This document shows, one piece after another, positions 53,305 to 63,619 of a stretch of 64,000 nucleotides of DNA. Every line of letters begins with the position of its first letter. Within the stretch, counting starts at the first letter, position 1. The stretch comes from Agarophyton chilense (lineage: Eukaryota > Rhodophyta > Florideophyceae > Gracilariales > Gracilariaceae): NCBI GenBank assembly GCA_030374765.1, contig JARGXX010000001.1:682001-746000 (forward strand), given 5' to 3'. A model generated the notes under the pieces. The model was not told the DNA's origin. It did not search any database and saw only the letters and a list, made by a program, of their open reading frames with translations. The translations under genes were made by a program, and so were the position numbers.

Positions 53305-54668
53305 ATGAATAAAGAAGAAGAAGAGAGACAAAACTATGGAGGCGTGAGATGGAGACGAAGAAGAAGAGGTTCTGGAGAAAACAGAGGCGCGGCAATCGCA
53401 GGAGTGGAAGGACCCGAAAGAGTAACGGTTACTGTCGAAGATGCTCCAGATGAAGTACAAGTAAACGAAACTGGTCAGCATGTGCAAGATCCAGTCGTCG
53501 TCGCGGATTTGAACGAAGATGAAATCATTACAGCTCCAACAATCATCGGTGGATCACTTCCAAGTACCACGAGAACCACTGAAAACCATCCTCGGGCTAA
53601 TGTCGAAGAAGAGATGCCTGCTCCGATGGAAGTTGAAGAAGATGAAATGAAATAACTCCAGCTCCCGCACCATCCGCTGAGTCAGAGCTTCAGCAGGTTC
53701 CTACTTTTGCTATTCATTCAGAAGAACAACAATCGCTCCAAGAGCTTGATTTGACCGTCATGCTGTTTGCCGGACGTCCAGATCGTGGATTGTATCGCGT
53801 TTACTACGCATGGGATTCCGATGCTGCTCAAGCATGGATTGATCCAGCCACTCGTGCAAACATTCCTGAGTTTGAGACGTTGTCCACCGTAGGAACCCGC
53901 AGATGCAGAAGATGCGGTGAGTTTTCACACACCTATGGTTCGTGTCCGTACGAAGACTGGACGTTACGAATTCATAGTTGCAAGTGGTGTGGGTGTGTGC
54001 TTTTAGGAAAAGAGGTACATGGAGTCTGTTGTGGCATGAAACGAAATTCAGGATGGGGGGTCACATTTCGTAGACGCCATACTAATGAAGAAATACGAAG
54101 CATATACCGTTCAAGAGCATTCCACTCGAACTCCTTAAACTTGAATACGCTTTTTGCCACCACTCAAGCGTTTATGGACATGTCCTATGTCAAAGGATGT
54201 GGCCCTTCATTTCTCAGACTAGAAGGAACTGCAGCACTCGCTCTCCCGGCACACAGACAGAGCAGCACGCGGTATAGTTTTCTTTGGGGCGCAGGGCCTC
54301 CTTCTCTGGATGCTGCTCACTATACACGAGCAAACCTGCGAGCGTTTATCCAAGACATCAACGTGAAACACATGGTTCCGAGACTTTACGAGGTGATTCA
54401 GCCCAAACCTGATGTGGTGCGAGAGCGGTATCGAGCGATGCTGACAACGGAGCAAATGCAGGCACAAGAAGAAAACACGGTTGACGTAAGCTCGCAAGCT
54501 GCGAACGAGGGAGTGATAGTGCGCGGATATGAGGGCACCAGAACTGCAACAGTGTCTGGTGACAACGTAGGTGCAGGTCCGATGTCCGAAGATGCTCCTG
54601 GAGCTGGACCATCCATGATGAGAACCTTCGTAGTCGATCCAGGCGGTCTGCACCATGTCGAGGCCTAG
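53305..54668 (+). pseudogene. Helitron protein: N-terminal region and Cys/His zinc region
   Basis: The start ATG at 53305 opens a frame of acidic, Glu/Pro-rich character ending at TAA 53653-53655. The protein continues in another frame (seen from 53646, clear by 53751) because GAAAT is present twice in a row at 53644-53653; the extra 5 bp explains the frame change. The continuing part has RRCRRCGEFSHTYGSC and HSCKWCGCVLLGKEVHGVCC, which look like zinc ribbons found in front of Helitron Rep domains. A TAG at 54666-54668 interrupts the same frame before the Rep part. Confidence 0.8.
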
Positions 54669-57506
54669 GTGCCTCAGTTGACTGAGGGCACAGTTATGAA
54701 AGAACACGCAGCTATCACAGGCGACACGGAGCAAGCAGGGGCTGCAGTAAACTCAAACAGCAGCCCCCGAGTGCGGTATAAACTGCTGAAACCGTCTTCT
54801 TTGCTAGCAGAGAGAGGTACATTTCCCCTTCTGTACCCGTTTGGCGACGAGCATAAACCGTTTGACCTGCGTTTGTATCTGCAAGCACTAAATGGTACGC
54901 AAGAAAGCTTAGGGCTCGGTTTCGATCAGTGCAATCTTCAGAAGCTTACTTGGGCACAAAATGCAAAGCGTCGACTGTATTCAGATAACTTTTTGCTTAA
55001 TAGTGGTCCATTAATGCAAATGTGGTTGCTTCGCACACAAACGAACATTGAAGACATGCGACTTCAATATCTATAACGGCAGCAGCAAGCACGCATAGTT
55101 CAAGAGACGGAAATCGTTCAAGCGCAAAATCAATCGACTGGCGGAATGACTGACGCGCAATTCAGGCTTATGGGACGCATTTTGCTTCCTGATGACTCAG
55201 TGAACTCTTCTAAGTACTGGAAAAGTAAACGACAGGATGTGCAAGCGATTGTGGCAGGAAAAGGACCCCCTTCGCTATTCATCACCGTCACAATGAACGT
55301 ATGGCGAGCGGATGTGAAGCGTTTAGGCATGGATACGACTCATCGGAGTGCTTTCACAGCACCAGCTAATCGTCCACGCCCGTTTGACCGCCCAGACTTG
55401 ATTGCCAGAGTGTACAACCAGTACATCAACGATATTGTGAAAGACCTCGAAAAGAATTCAGAACAGTTATTTGGGTCCAAGTGCTTGGGACTTGCAGCAA
55501 AGCTGGAGTTTCAAGAACGAAACGTACCGCACCATCACATCCTGCTATGGTTAGAAGGAGGTGTAATAGAAGACGTAGATGCCATTGACAGTCTGATTCG
55601 AGCCGAAGTACCAAGTCAAGGGGAAGATAACGAACTGCGCGCCCTCGTTTTATCTATGCACCGCCACCGCCACTCTTCATATTGTCGTAATCGTGCAGGT
55701 CGTTGCCGATTTGGGTACGATAGCACAATGATTGTCCAAGAAACATACATCGAAGAAGGAACAAACCGTGTTGTTTACCGAAGAAGAAATGAAGAAGATC
55801 TCAAAATCGTGCCATACAATCCTACACTCACTAAGAAGTACCGCTCACACATCAATGTAGAGCGCACGCAGGGTGGAGGAGCGGTAGCGTACCTCATGAA
55901 GTATGCTTTTAAGCAGCCCGAAGCACAACAAGTTGCTCTGAATGTTAGCAACCAGAATGAATCGGGTACAGATACCCAACAACCAGCTGTGGTGCAGAAT
56001 GAAATCCGTGCCTACATGCGGGCACGTGTGGTGGGTGCCGTGAATGCTGCTTGGCGAATCTTTGAGTTTCGTCACGTCTCCATTCTGCCCACTGTGGAGC
56101 GACTTGCAATACATTTGGAGGGAGAGAGAACTTTTGTTCTTCGCAGCCCTAATGACATTCACACGGCTTCACAGCCATCAACACTGGAACGGTACTTTCA
56201 GAGACCTGAGACATATGCCAGTCTTGATTACCTCTCCTACTATGAAAAGGTGCGCCTGTATCGAACCCTCCCAACTAGTGTACTCAATCAGTTTGATGGA
56301 GACAGTACTCAAGTGCCGAGAGACGATTGTGATCCGTCGATGTATGTCGTGGAGAGGTCAGAAGAGAATCAGTGCGTCGCCAGAATTCGAGCCGTCGTTC
56401 CTGCCGAAATAGAGCTTTTTTCACTGCGTTTATTACTTATGAATCGCGCCTCTAGTTCTTACGAAGATGCAAGGACCATTGACGGACAGCAGCTTTCCAC
56501 ATTTCGGGAAGCAGCGATCGCAAGCGGGCTGCTCAGTGACGGTACCGAGTTTGCCATTGCGTTTCAAGAGGCAGTTCAAATATACAGCACTTCATCTGAA
56601 CTGCGGCACTTGGTAGTTACGCTGTATCAGCAAGGCGCAGATGCAGAGAAAATGGTTGTTGATCACTGGGAGGCGCTGTGCAGCGATATTCACGCCGGGG
56701 ATGAACAACAGCGAAAGCTGGAAATGCATCGACGAATTATTAGCATATCTAACCACCATGGAGGTCGTTTGCTCCGTGAGCATAGCTTCTTTGTTCAATA
56801 TATCCAGCAAAATGAGAAGCAAACTGAGACTGATCGTGCAGTAGTCACTCGCCAATTAAGAGTGGTGCGAAATGCAAGCACACTGCAATACAGGTGTAAT
56901 ACATTGAAACCAACACAAAAACACGTCCTGGATACGATTGTGATTGCTTTAGAACTCAGACAGCAATCTGATCAAGATCGTCTGACCACTCCTGGAAACG
57001 TTTTCTTTATACAAGGATCTGCAGGCACTGGAAAGACGTATATGTTGAATTTGTTGCGGGATATATGTGAATCAAAAGGAATGCTAGTTGAATTGACAGC
57101 TACAACGGGAATCGCTGCATCCCTTTACGAGGGAGGTCGCACATTGCACAGTCTGCTTGGTTTGGGTGTGGGAGATAAAGACAGTACTACTACACAACTT
57201 TCACTGTTGTCCAAGTACGCTCCTCGGTCTCAACGAGCGAAACTTTTGCGCAATCTGGAGCTACTCGTACTTGACGAGGTTTCGATGCTCTCCAGAAGGT
57301 TGTTTGAGCTCATGGACGTGCTACTCAAAGACTTGCGAAGTTCTCAAACACAAACGCAACCGCCATGTTTCGGTAGACTGTCTATAGTGTTCGCCGGCGA
57401 CTACTCACAGTTGCTTCCTGTTGTGCCTCAGTCGTACATGGAGCCTGAGGCGGGTGGGAACGTTCGAAGAGTGTATACAAACATTTTGAACGAGCTGCCA
57501 TGGTAA
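54669..57506 (+). pseudogene. Helitron protein: Rep (HUH/Y2) domain and first half of PIF1 helicase
   Basis: The frame is the same before and after the TAA at 55074-55076. Counting from the ATG at 55146, the HUH motif is PHHHILLW (His 129-131), a CRNRAGRCRFGYD metal-like motif follows, and the two catalytic tyrosines are in AYLMKYAFK (Tyr 249 and 253). The helicase begins with Walker A GSAGTGKT (624-631), then LLVLDEVSML (Walker B) and FAGDYSQLLPVVP. Rep nicks one strand and joins ends during rolling-circle transposition, and the helicase unwinds. The frame stops at TAA 57504-57506. Confidence 0.9.
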
Positions 57507-58416
57507 AGCAATCTCTGGACAGATTCCTCTGTGCATGTTCTTTATCTCACAGAACAAGTTCGCCAAGAAGATGATCCGGGGTTTGCGGCTTTTTTGCGTG
57601 CCGTTGCGCGCAACACCATCTCGAGTACCATACCACCTCCACTGCAGTCTACTGGAGTGATGCAAACCGCATATACGTTTGTGTGGAAGTGGGTCACAAC
57701 GCGGCGCAAAGAAGATGTAGATCTCAGCAAATGATAATTGCATCCACAAATCATTTGGTGGATGAACACAATACTGCTGCCCTGAATCTTTTTCCGGGTG
57801 AGCAAATCACTTTGCAATCCGCAACTACAGTACAGCCACTTCGAGCGCAGACTGCCGAGTCGGATATTTCGGACACTATTGTGCCTGAGTTTGCCTATGA
57901 ATATGCTCCTACTGGTATCCCTCCACACAACCTGTGCCTCAAATTTGGTGTTCCTGTGATGGTTATTCGAAACGTTCTGCATCCAGTGTTGGTAAATGGA
58001 AAAGCTTTGTCGTAGTTCGTGTGGATCAGTTTACGATGCATGTGGCAAGGTTCAACGAAAACGGTCAAGCAATCGAGTCACAAGTGCTACATCGCATTGA
58101 TTTTGAGTTTTCCTTTGCAGACATTCCTATGATTCGAAGACAGTTCCCCATTCGACTTGCATTTGCAGCAACAGTTCACAAAGGACAGGGCAAAACTCTG
58201 AACGGTTTAGTTGTTGATGTGCGATCAAATTTCTTCTGTGCAGGTCAGCTGTATGTGGCGCTGTCACGAGTGCGAAGGAACGAGCATGTGTTGTTACTGC
58301 ACGACTCTAGCCTTACGCCTGACAATCCACAGACGATACATCCGATGCCAGTTCCACTAATCAATCCAGTGCTTCCTGAGGCTATAGAGTTTTGCAATCC
58401 TCACCCCACTACGTAG
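57507..58416 (+). pseudogene. Helitron protein: C-terminal half of PIF1 helicase
   Basis: After the TAA the same frame continues with LYLTEQVRQEDDPGF to about 57660. It then changes frame twice: IIASTNHLVDEHNTAALNL and HNLCLKFGVPVMVIRN are in one frame, and LAFAATVHKGQGKTL with GQLYVALSRVRR (helicase motifs V and VI region) are in the last, ending in TAG at 58414-58416. So at least two indels lie between 57650 and 57990. Confidence 0.85.
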
Positions 58417-58610
58417 ATATGCATCAGTGCTCAAACACTCAGCCGAAAAAAATGTTATGCTTTCCTATTTGTTTGCGTGTAAACCTGTTTTGATCTTCAA
58501 ACTTTTTCCCATTCCGGATTAGAGACGCACGGAGCCTTAAAAAGCCAAATCACCAAGATATTTTGAAACCAATGCATTCTCCTGCTACAAAGAGATATCC
58601 GGCGCCAATG

Positions 58611-58850
58611 TGCGTGCCGCGGCCGCTGCTAAGGCCCGCAGCGCCGCTAGCGGCCGTCAAGTTGCATAGTCCGTCACTTTAAGTCTACACTGCAAGTAAT
58701 AGTATTGACGGCAGTTCAAACGGAAATATGTGCGTGCCTCGGCCGCTGCTAGGGCGCGCAGCGCCACTAGCGGCCGTCAAGGTGCTAAGTCCGTTCCTGT
58801 ACGTCGACACTGCAAGTTACAGTTTCGGAGTTAGTTTGAACGGCATAATA
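58611..58850. repeat. Two tandem 120-bp repeats with GC-rich hairpins, diverged third copy downstream
   Basis: Copies start at 58611 and 58731 with tgcgtgcc and share ggccgctgct, gcagcgcc, ctagcggccgtcaag and acactgcaagt. In each, ggccgctgc can pair with gcagcg-cc, and CTAG follows at 58647-58650 and 58767-58770. A shorter, diverged copy (cagcgctcctag, then gtacgtcgacactg) lies at 58971-59030. A related GC-rich hairpin occurs at 59160-59195. Confidence 0.8.
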
Positions 58851-58923
58851 TGCTACAACTGCCCCATTGCTTTTAAAATAAAATGTTCTTAACCAAGCTC
58901 ACCATACATTTCAGAGCTCGCTT

Positions 58924-58948
58924 CACGATATATCTTTAATATATCGTG
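58924..58948. repeat. Perfect 10-bp inverted repeat
   Basis: CACGATATAT pairs perfectly with ATATATCGTG around the loop CTTTA. It lies about 30 nt before the third CTAG, which is followed by T, so it may be the terminal hairpin of a Helitron end. Confidence 0.7.
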
Positions 58949-59271
58949 CACCAGCTAATGCTAAACGGCACAGCGCTCCTAGTAGCCGATAACCTGCTAT
59001 GATCCATCACTGTACGTCGACACTGTCAATAAAAGAATCTTCAGCAAGCTTGGCCTTATATCTCTGCAAAAGGCTACGCTTAGAGCTACAAACGCTACTA
59101 AAAGCTCAAGCACAGTATAATAAGCTTCATAGAAACGAAATAGTCGAGCAGAACGACCGCGGCGCGCAGCGCCGCCTGCGGCCGAAGGCCGCTTTCTCTT
59201 GTTTTGTTAATAATCATTCGTATGCATGACATGAGAGTTCGCACATGCATGACTGAGAGTTCGGTAGCTGC

Positions 59272-59982
59272 TTGACGCCCAGCATGAATGATGGTCAACT
59301 TGAACGTGCTATCAAACTCTTGCAGATTTCTTGTTTACGAAAGCTGCCTTCTCGCGGAAAACACAAGCAATGTCTTTGCAGAGTAGCTCTCCATATAATA
59401 TACACTGACTTGAAGTGTACGACGGAAAATCAGTCGCTGCGTGAATCACAGCATATCTCACCACGGCCTCCTTTTGATTATCGCAGACATATATCTGGAC
59501 TGAATGACCTTATGTTTACTCGTATGTACCGGCTAAGTAAGACACAATATTTTTTACTGCATTCGGTGTTGTTTGTGTCGCTGAAACGTAGAAAAAGACA
59601 AGAATCAGTGGTTGCTATTGCGGTTTCACCTGCGGTGATGCTATTTGTGACACAACGGCTTTTGGCAGGTGCCAGTTATTTTTCTGGGCGTACAACATGG
59701 CTGTATCTACGGTTTATCGTGTATTTGAAGAAACGCTCTGCGCATCAAACAGGGTGTTGCCTAGTATACAGTTTCCGACAACAGAAACATAATGTTTGGA
59801 GAGCGCAAGAAATTTTCAGACCCTACGAAAGAGTCCCTTAGATAGCGTCATAGCAGCAATGGACGGGATTGCAATTGAAATATTCCAACCTTCTCTATCA
59901 GAAGTTGCCGGCCCACGTAAATAATACAATAGGAAAGGGTTCTTTGCCATTATCGTGCAAGTTGCAGTTGCAGCGAACTGTG
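59272..59982 (+). pseudogene. Harbinger transposase, N-terminal half
   Basis: A helix-turn-helix-like part (FTRMYRLSKTQYFLLHSVL, then TQRLLAGASYF) is followed after a frameshift near 59680 by MAVSTVYRVFEETLCAS, the HTH recognition helix typical of Harbinger transposases. Another frame change leads to AAMDGIAIEIFQP, containing the first catalytic Asp, then a TAA and YNRKGFFAIIVQVAVAAN, the motif that follows it. The element is therefore inactive. The first 60 codons from 59272 are unrecognised. Confidence 0.75.
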
Positions 59983-60848
59983 GAGCAAAACCCGGCGACG
60001 GGAAGTGCTCTCAAGGTGTTCGAAGCCTTGCTCCCTGGGGGAGGCAGACTCAGAGACAGAGCCCTCCGTTCCACCCGTAGTGTGGGGTGTAACTCCCACG
60101 GGGGATTCCGGCAGTACCGACGGAGGTGAGGGGTAGAAACCGTTGGATCGGGAATGGGTATGGGTATCCCAAAGAATGGGGGAAAATCCGGCGAAGAGGA
60201 AAAACGGGGCGAGGGTCGGGCACTAACAGGCACCGGACCCGAGAACCAGAAAAGGGGCGAAACAACAAAAGAAACCCAATACAGGGGCGAAAACCTGTCC
60301 TCGAAAGGAAACACAAAAAGCACGCAACAAGTAAGCAGAACCCCCACGGGGTATCGTGCACGCAGGTCGTCTGAGCGGTCCCAAGGGGGTGGTTGCACGG
60401 AACCCAAACGTGGGCACTCTCCAAGTGGAGTCGTGTCCCTACGCAGGCGTTGCTAACCAGAGCCCGTTCCGGGTTGTAAGGCCGAAACGATGGCGACGAA
60501 GAACCTCTAAAGGTATCGAAGACCAACCTTGGTTACCATTTACTTTGAGCTTCGGACTGTCAAATCTCGTCTCCCTAAGTAGGGCCCACTAACTAAACTC
60601 TACAGTAGTGCACACCTGCTCAGGGCCATACACGTGGAGATCCCATTGTCAGGGCCCAAAAATCCAACGTTCTAACAAATATCCGAAAAATCCGTGCCAA
60701 AATTAAGCCACGTGTATCACGGGGCCAATCCAACCATGGGCCATCCGAATCTTCACGTCATCGGCGAATTCTAACCAGAAAACAGTGCCACCTCAGCATA
60801 CCTTAGAGGGGACCATAGTCATAACCCTCGGAGGGTTCAATCCTCATT
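59983..60848. mobile_element. 866-bp insertion inside the Harbinger transposase, identity unknown
   Basis: The transposase reading is continuous if 59983-60848 and one copy of a 5-bp flank are taken out: the left flank is CTGTG (59978-59982) and the right flank CTATG (60849-60853), an imperfect target-site duplication. The insert is GC-rich at its left end (cggcgacggg, ggggtgtaactcccac) and codes for nothing recognisable. A solo LTR or small non-autonomous element is the likely explanation, though clean TG...CA ends are not seen. Confidence 0.55.
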
Positions 60849-60853
60849 CTATG

Positions 60854-61452
60854 AGTTGCATCTTCAAGTATCCCCTAACTGGGCGTTGCTCTACACGAAC
60901 TACAAGTTCTCGTTTATATCAGCGCGTCATGCCGTGGGAACTCATGACGCAAAAGCTCTGGCAGCTACTAAACTATATGATTTATTGATTAGTGACCGTC
61001 TTCCCCGTTGGACTACAGTGTTTGGAGATGACGCTTATTCGAATAATCACAGAATCTTAACTCCGTACTGCAGGGAAAACTTATCTTTGAAACAGGATTC
61101 TTTCAAGTACTATCACTCATCCGTTAGAATTTGTGCGGAGCAAGCATTCGAGATTTTAATTTCCCGTTTCGGTATATTTCGGTCGGCAGTGCAGTACAGT
61201 GCGTTTCAAAAACATATCCCTTTACAAAAACTGCGCCAAAAAGGCATTTCACGTACTGTAGAGCACATTTCACAACAAATAAAAACCACTAAGTCAATAA
61301 CACTGTTTCAAAAGTATATCCTTTATACAATCATTCGCTCAATTATGGCTCGTGGCGCACCTCTCACACGCTCTGAACAGCTGGAAATCATGTATTTAGT
61401 AGGTCAGGGTATGATTCCAGCATATCTCTTGGAAGAGGAAGCACCGTCGTGA
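60854..61452 (+). pseudogene. Harbinger transposase, C-terminal half
   Basis: From the right flank the frame is open to TGA at 61450-61452. It shows NWALLYTNYKFSF, VFGDDAYSNNHRILTPY (second catalytic Asp), then YYHSSVRICAEQAFEILISRFGIF, the conserved Harbinger block with the final Glu. The last 60 residues are a helical tail. Taken alone the fragment has no usable N-terminus. Confidence 0.8.
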
Positions 61453-61588
61453 AGATTTGTTGTAGTGGTCCCCTTTGGAAAGGGTGGAATTGGTTTTTAT
61501 TTTTGTTTTGTGTTACGTCATCCGTTCTCCGGGAATCTCGTGATCTAATTTCATCGTTACCCCGAATCGTCGGTGTCGTGTCTGCAGC

Positions 61589-63619
61589 ATGTCGCCGCTT
61601 ACCCGTGGTTCCAGGACTGGATCGAACCGTCAAGCGGATTCAGTGCCCCCGGCCCCGCCTAAGTCGAGGAGCTCATTTCCCGAAGATCGGAACGATTCCG
61701 GTATCGATCCAGACACTCGGAGAGCACCCTCAGTGGTTTCAGGTCCTCGAGAGGTCGTGGCTGTGGGCCCAGCTCCAGTGGTGGAGACCCCCTCAGCAGC
61801 ACCCCGAAGTCGGGCCGACCCTGAATTACAGCGCCTGGAGACTCGAATCGATATCGCCAACGCGGCTCACGTCGAGCTCCTTCAGGAGGTTACTACCCTC
61901 CGCTGCAAGGTGGAGGACGCCCAGGAGCGGGGAGTCGCCGATGACCTTCGTACCCTGAGGAGGGATGTGAACTCCCTTTTGGAAAGATTTGGTACCCCTC
62001 GGGTCTTTGTCCAGGAGTACCGGAGCCTCGTGGAGGAACACCGCGTGCAGGCGGAACGCTTCCGAGCTCGGCTGGACACCCTCGAGGCCATTATCCGTAT
62101 GGACGGAGACACAGAACCCTCGAAGGATAAACCCGACGTTTCGGAAGACGAAGAACACCGCTCCGCTAAACGGGACCGCCGCAAGTCCAAGAAGAGGGTT
62201 CACCTCCAAGAGGATTTATCGGATTCCGGTCCCAGTCGCTCGTCATCGAGTTCGTCCTCCGAATCTTCGGATAGTGAAGATGGACGCCGATCATCCCAGG
62301 CGACTCGGTCGAAGGCTACTTACACCTCTCAAGGGGCAATCCGTACCCGGAAGAAGGGTAGGAAACACCTTGGATTAAGGGAGCTGAAGCCGACGAATCC
62401 TCTCTATCAAAAGCAGCTATCGTACCGCTATTAACGGTTGGATAACCCTTCGGGAGATCGAACATCCCGCGGAACGGGTAAGGTCAAGGACTACATCAAA
62501 AGGCTGAGCATCACCCTACAGAAGAGGGAGTTCACAGGAACAGACCCAATTCTGGTGCTCGATTTCCTTGTGAGGTTCGTCCAGCAGGCTGACATCCTCG
62601 GTATGAGTGAAGCGCAAGCGTATCTTGCATTACCCTATTTCTTAAAGGGGATGGCTGAAGACCAGTTCAACTCCGTCCGTGGATCATCCCGAGCCTCGGA
62701 AGGGGGAGTCACGTGCTGGCCCGAAGCGGTGCAGTACTTCTTGAGGTCGTACGCTACTGGAAATGCGATTCAGGAAGCAATCCTTGCATTAAGGGATACG
62801 CGGCAGAAGCCGATGGAAACCGAAACGGTGTATTCAACTCGCTTGAATAAAACGTTTCACCGATGCGGGAATGTATTCCCCGCCTACGAGAGATACTCCA
62901 TGTTTGTGGATGGTTTGGACCCCTCGATAAGGGCATTGGTTGTCCGACATCGGGAAGAGAAGCGCAAGCTGACCTACTTGGAACTGGTTCAGTACGCCCA
63001 GGCTGAGGGGGATACTCTCCGTGCCCGGCAGAACCGAAAGAGTCGGCCGACACGTGCACTCCTCGCCGATGGAGGTAACTCGTCTTTGTCACTCGCAGGA
63101 GGCCCTGCCCCTGTGGGGGTCAATGATAACATTCACTTCATGGGAAGTAATCCCGAATCTATGGGTACGTCTGAGTTGCCGTCGACATCCGCTCCGACTA
63201 CGGATGAAGACCCTGCACTCTATACCCGAGGACGGAGGGTGCCAGCCACATCGCTACCTTTTGCGAATACCGCTGCTCGGTTCTCTCGCCCCGGATGGAA
63301 GGATACAGCACCACGTCGCGTGGATTCACGTCCACAACCGAACTGGGCAGAGCTGATTTGCTATTTGTGTTACCTCCGTGGTCACAAAGCACCAGACTGC
63401 ACATTTCCCCTGCGGGAGGGTTCACGAATTATCGCGCAGTACGAGGCTCTGACCCCTGAGGAGAAAGCTCGAGTCCCGAGTAGGTCCTATGAGAAACAAA
63501 GGATACTCCGAGCTCACCTTGCTGACAGGGATACAGAACTTGTACCCGCGAACGGGGAAAAAACGGTCCCCTTCGAGGCAGCTGCACCAAATTCGGTGGG
63601 GTCCCCTTCGAAAAACTAA
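61589..63619 (+). pseudogene. Element B: gag
   Basis: ATG at 61589. The first frame ends at TAA 62432-62434, and the continuing part, from 62438, is in the same frame, so one stop splits gag. Domains parallel element A: a coiled coil, an acidic Ser/Asp/Glu tract, LKPTNPLYQKQLSYRY, a capsid core with WPEAVQYFLRSYATGNAI and FVDGLDPSIRALV, and a zinc knuckle CYLCYLRGHKAPDC. The stop falls at the position of a Tyr in element A. Gag would form the particle. One nonsense change makes this copy probably non-functional. Confidence 0.87.

Larger units (their letters stand above)
53305..58982 (+). mobile_element. Helitron (rolling-circle transposon), autonomous type but decayed
   Basis: The plus strand encodes, in order, an N-terminal acidic region, a Cys/His-rich zinc region, a Helitron Rep (HUH, two-tyrosine) domain and a PIF1-type superfamily 1 helicase. 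This combination is unique to Helitrons. Reading frames are broken by three in-frame stops, a 5-bp duplication and further frameshifts. After the coding end come GC-rich palindromic repeats each bearing CTAG, as expected near a Helitron 3' end; the last, at 58979-58982, is followed by T. Both exact ends are unproven. Confidence 0.88.
59272..61452 (+). mobile_element. PIF/Harbinger DNA transposon remnant, split by an insertion
   Basis: Two halves of one PIF/Harbinger DDE transposase flank an 866-bp foreign segment. The left half reaches the first catalytic Asp region and the conserved tail of that motif; the right half carries the second Asp block and the C-terminal HSSVRICAEQAF motif. No terminal inverted repeats were identified, so outer limits are only those of the coding remnant. 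Confidence 0.75.

Noticed and set aside
60049-60526. Open frames on both strands inside the 866-bp insertion
   Set aside because: No motif, and codon content follows G/C-rich repeats; the insertion looks non-coding.
60785-60850. tRNA-like T-arm (gagggttcaatcctc)
   Set aside because: The remaining arms and an acceptor stem could not be built around it.
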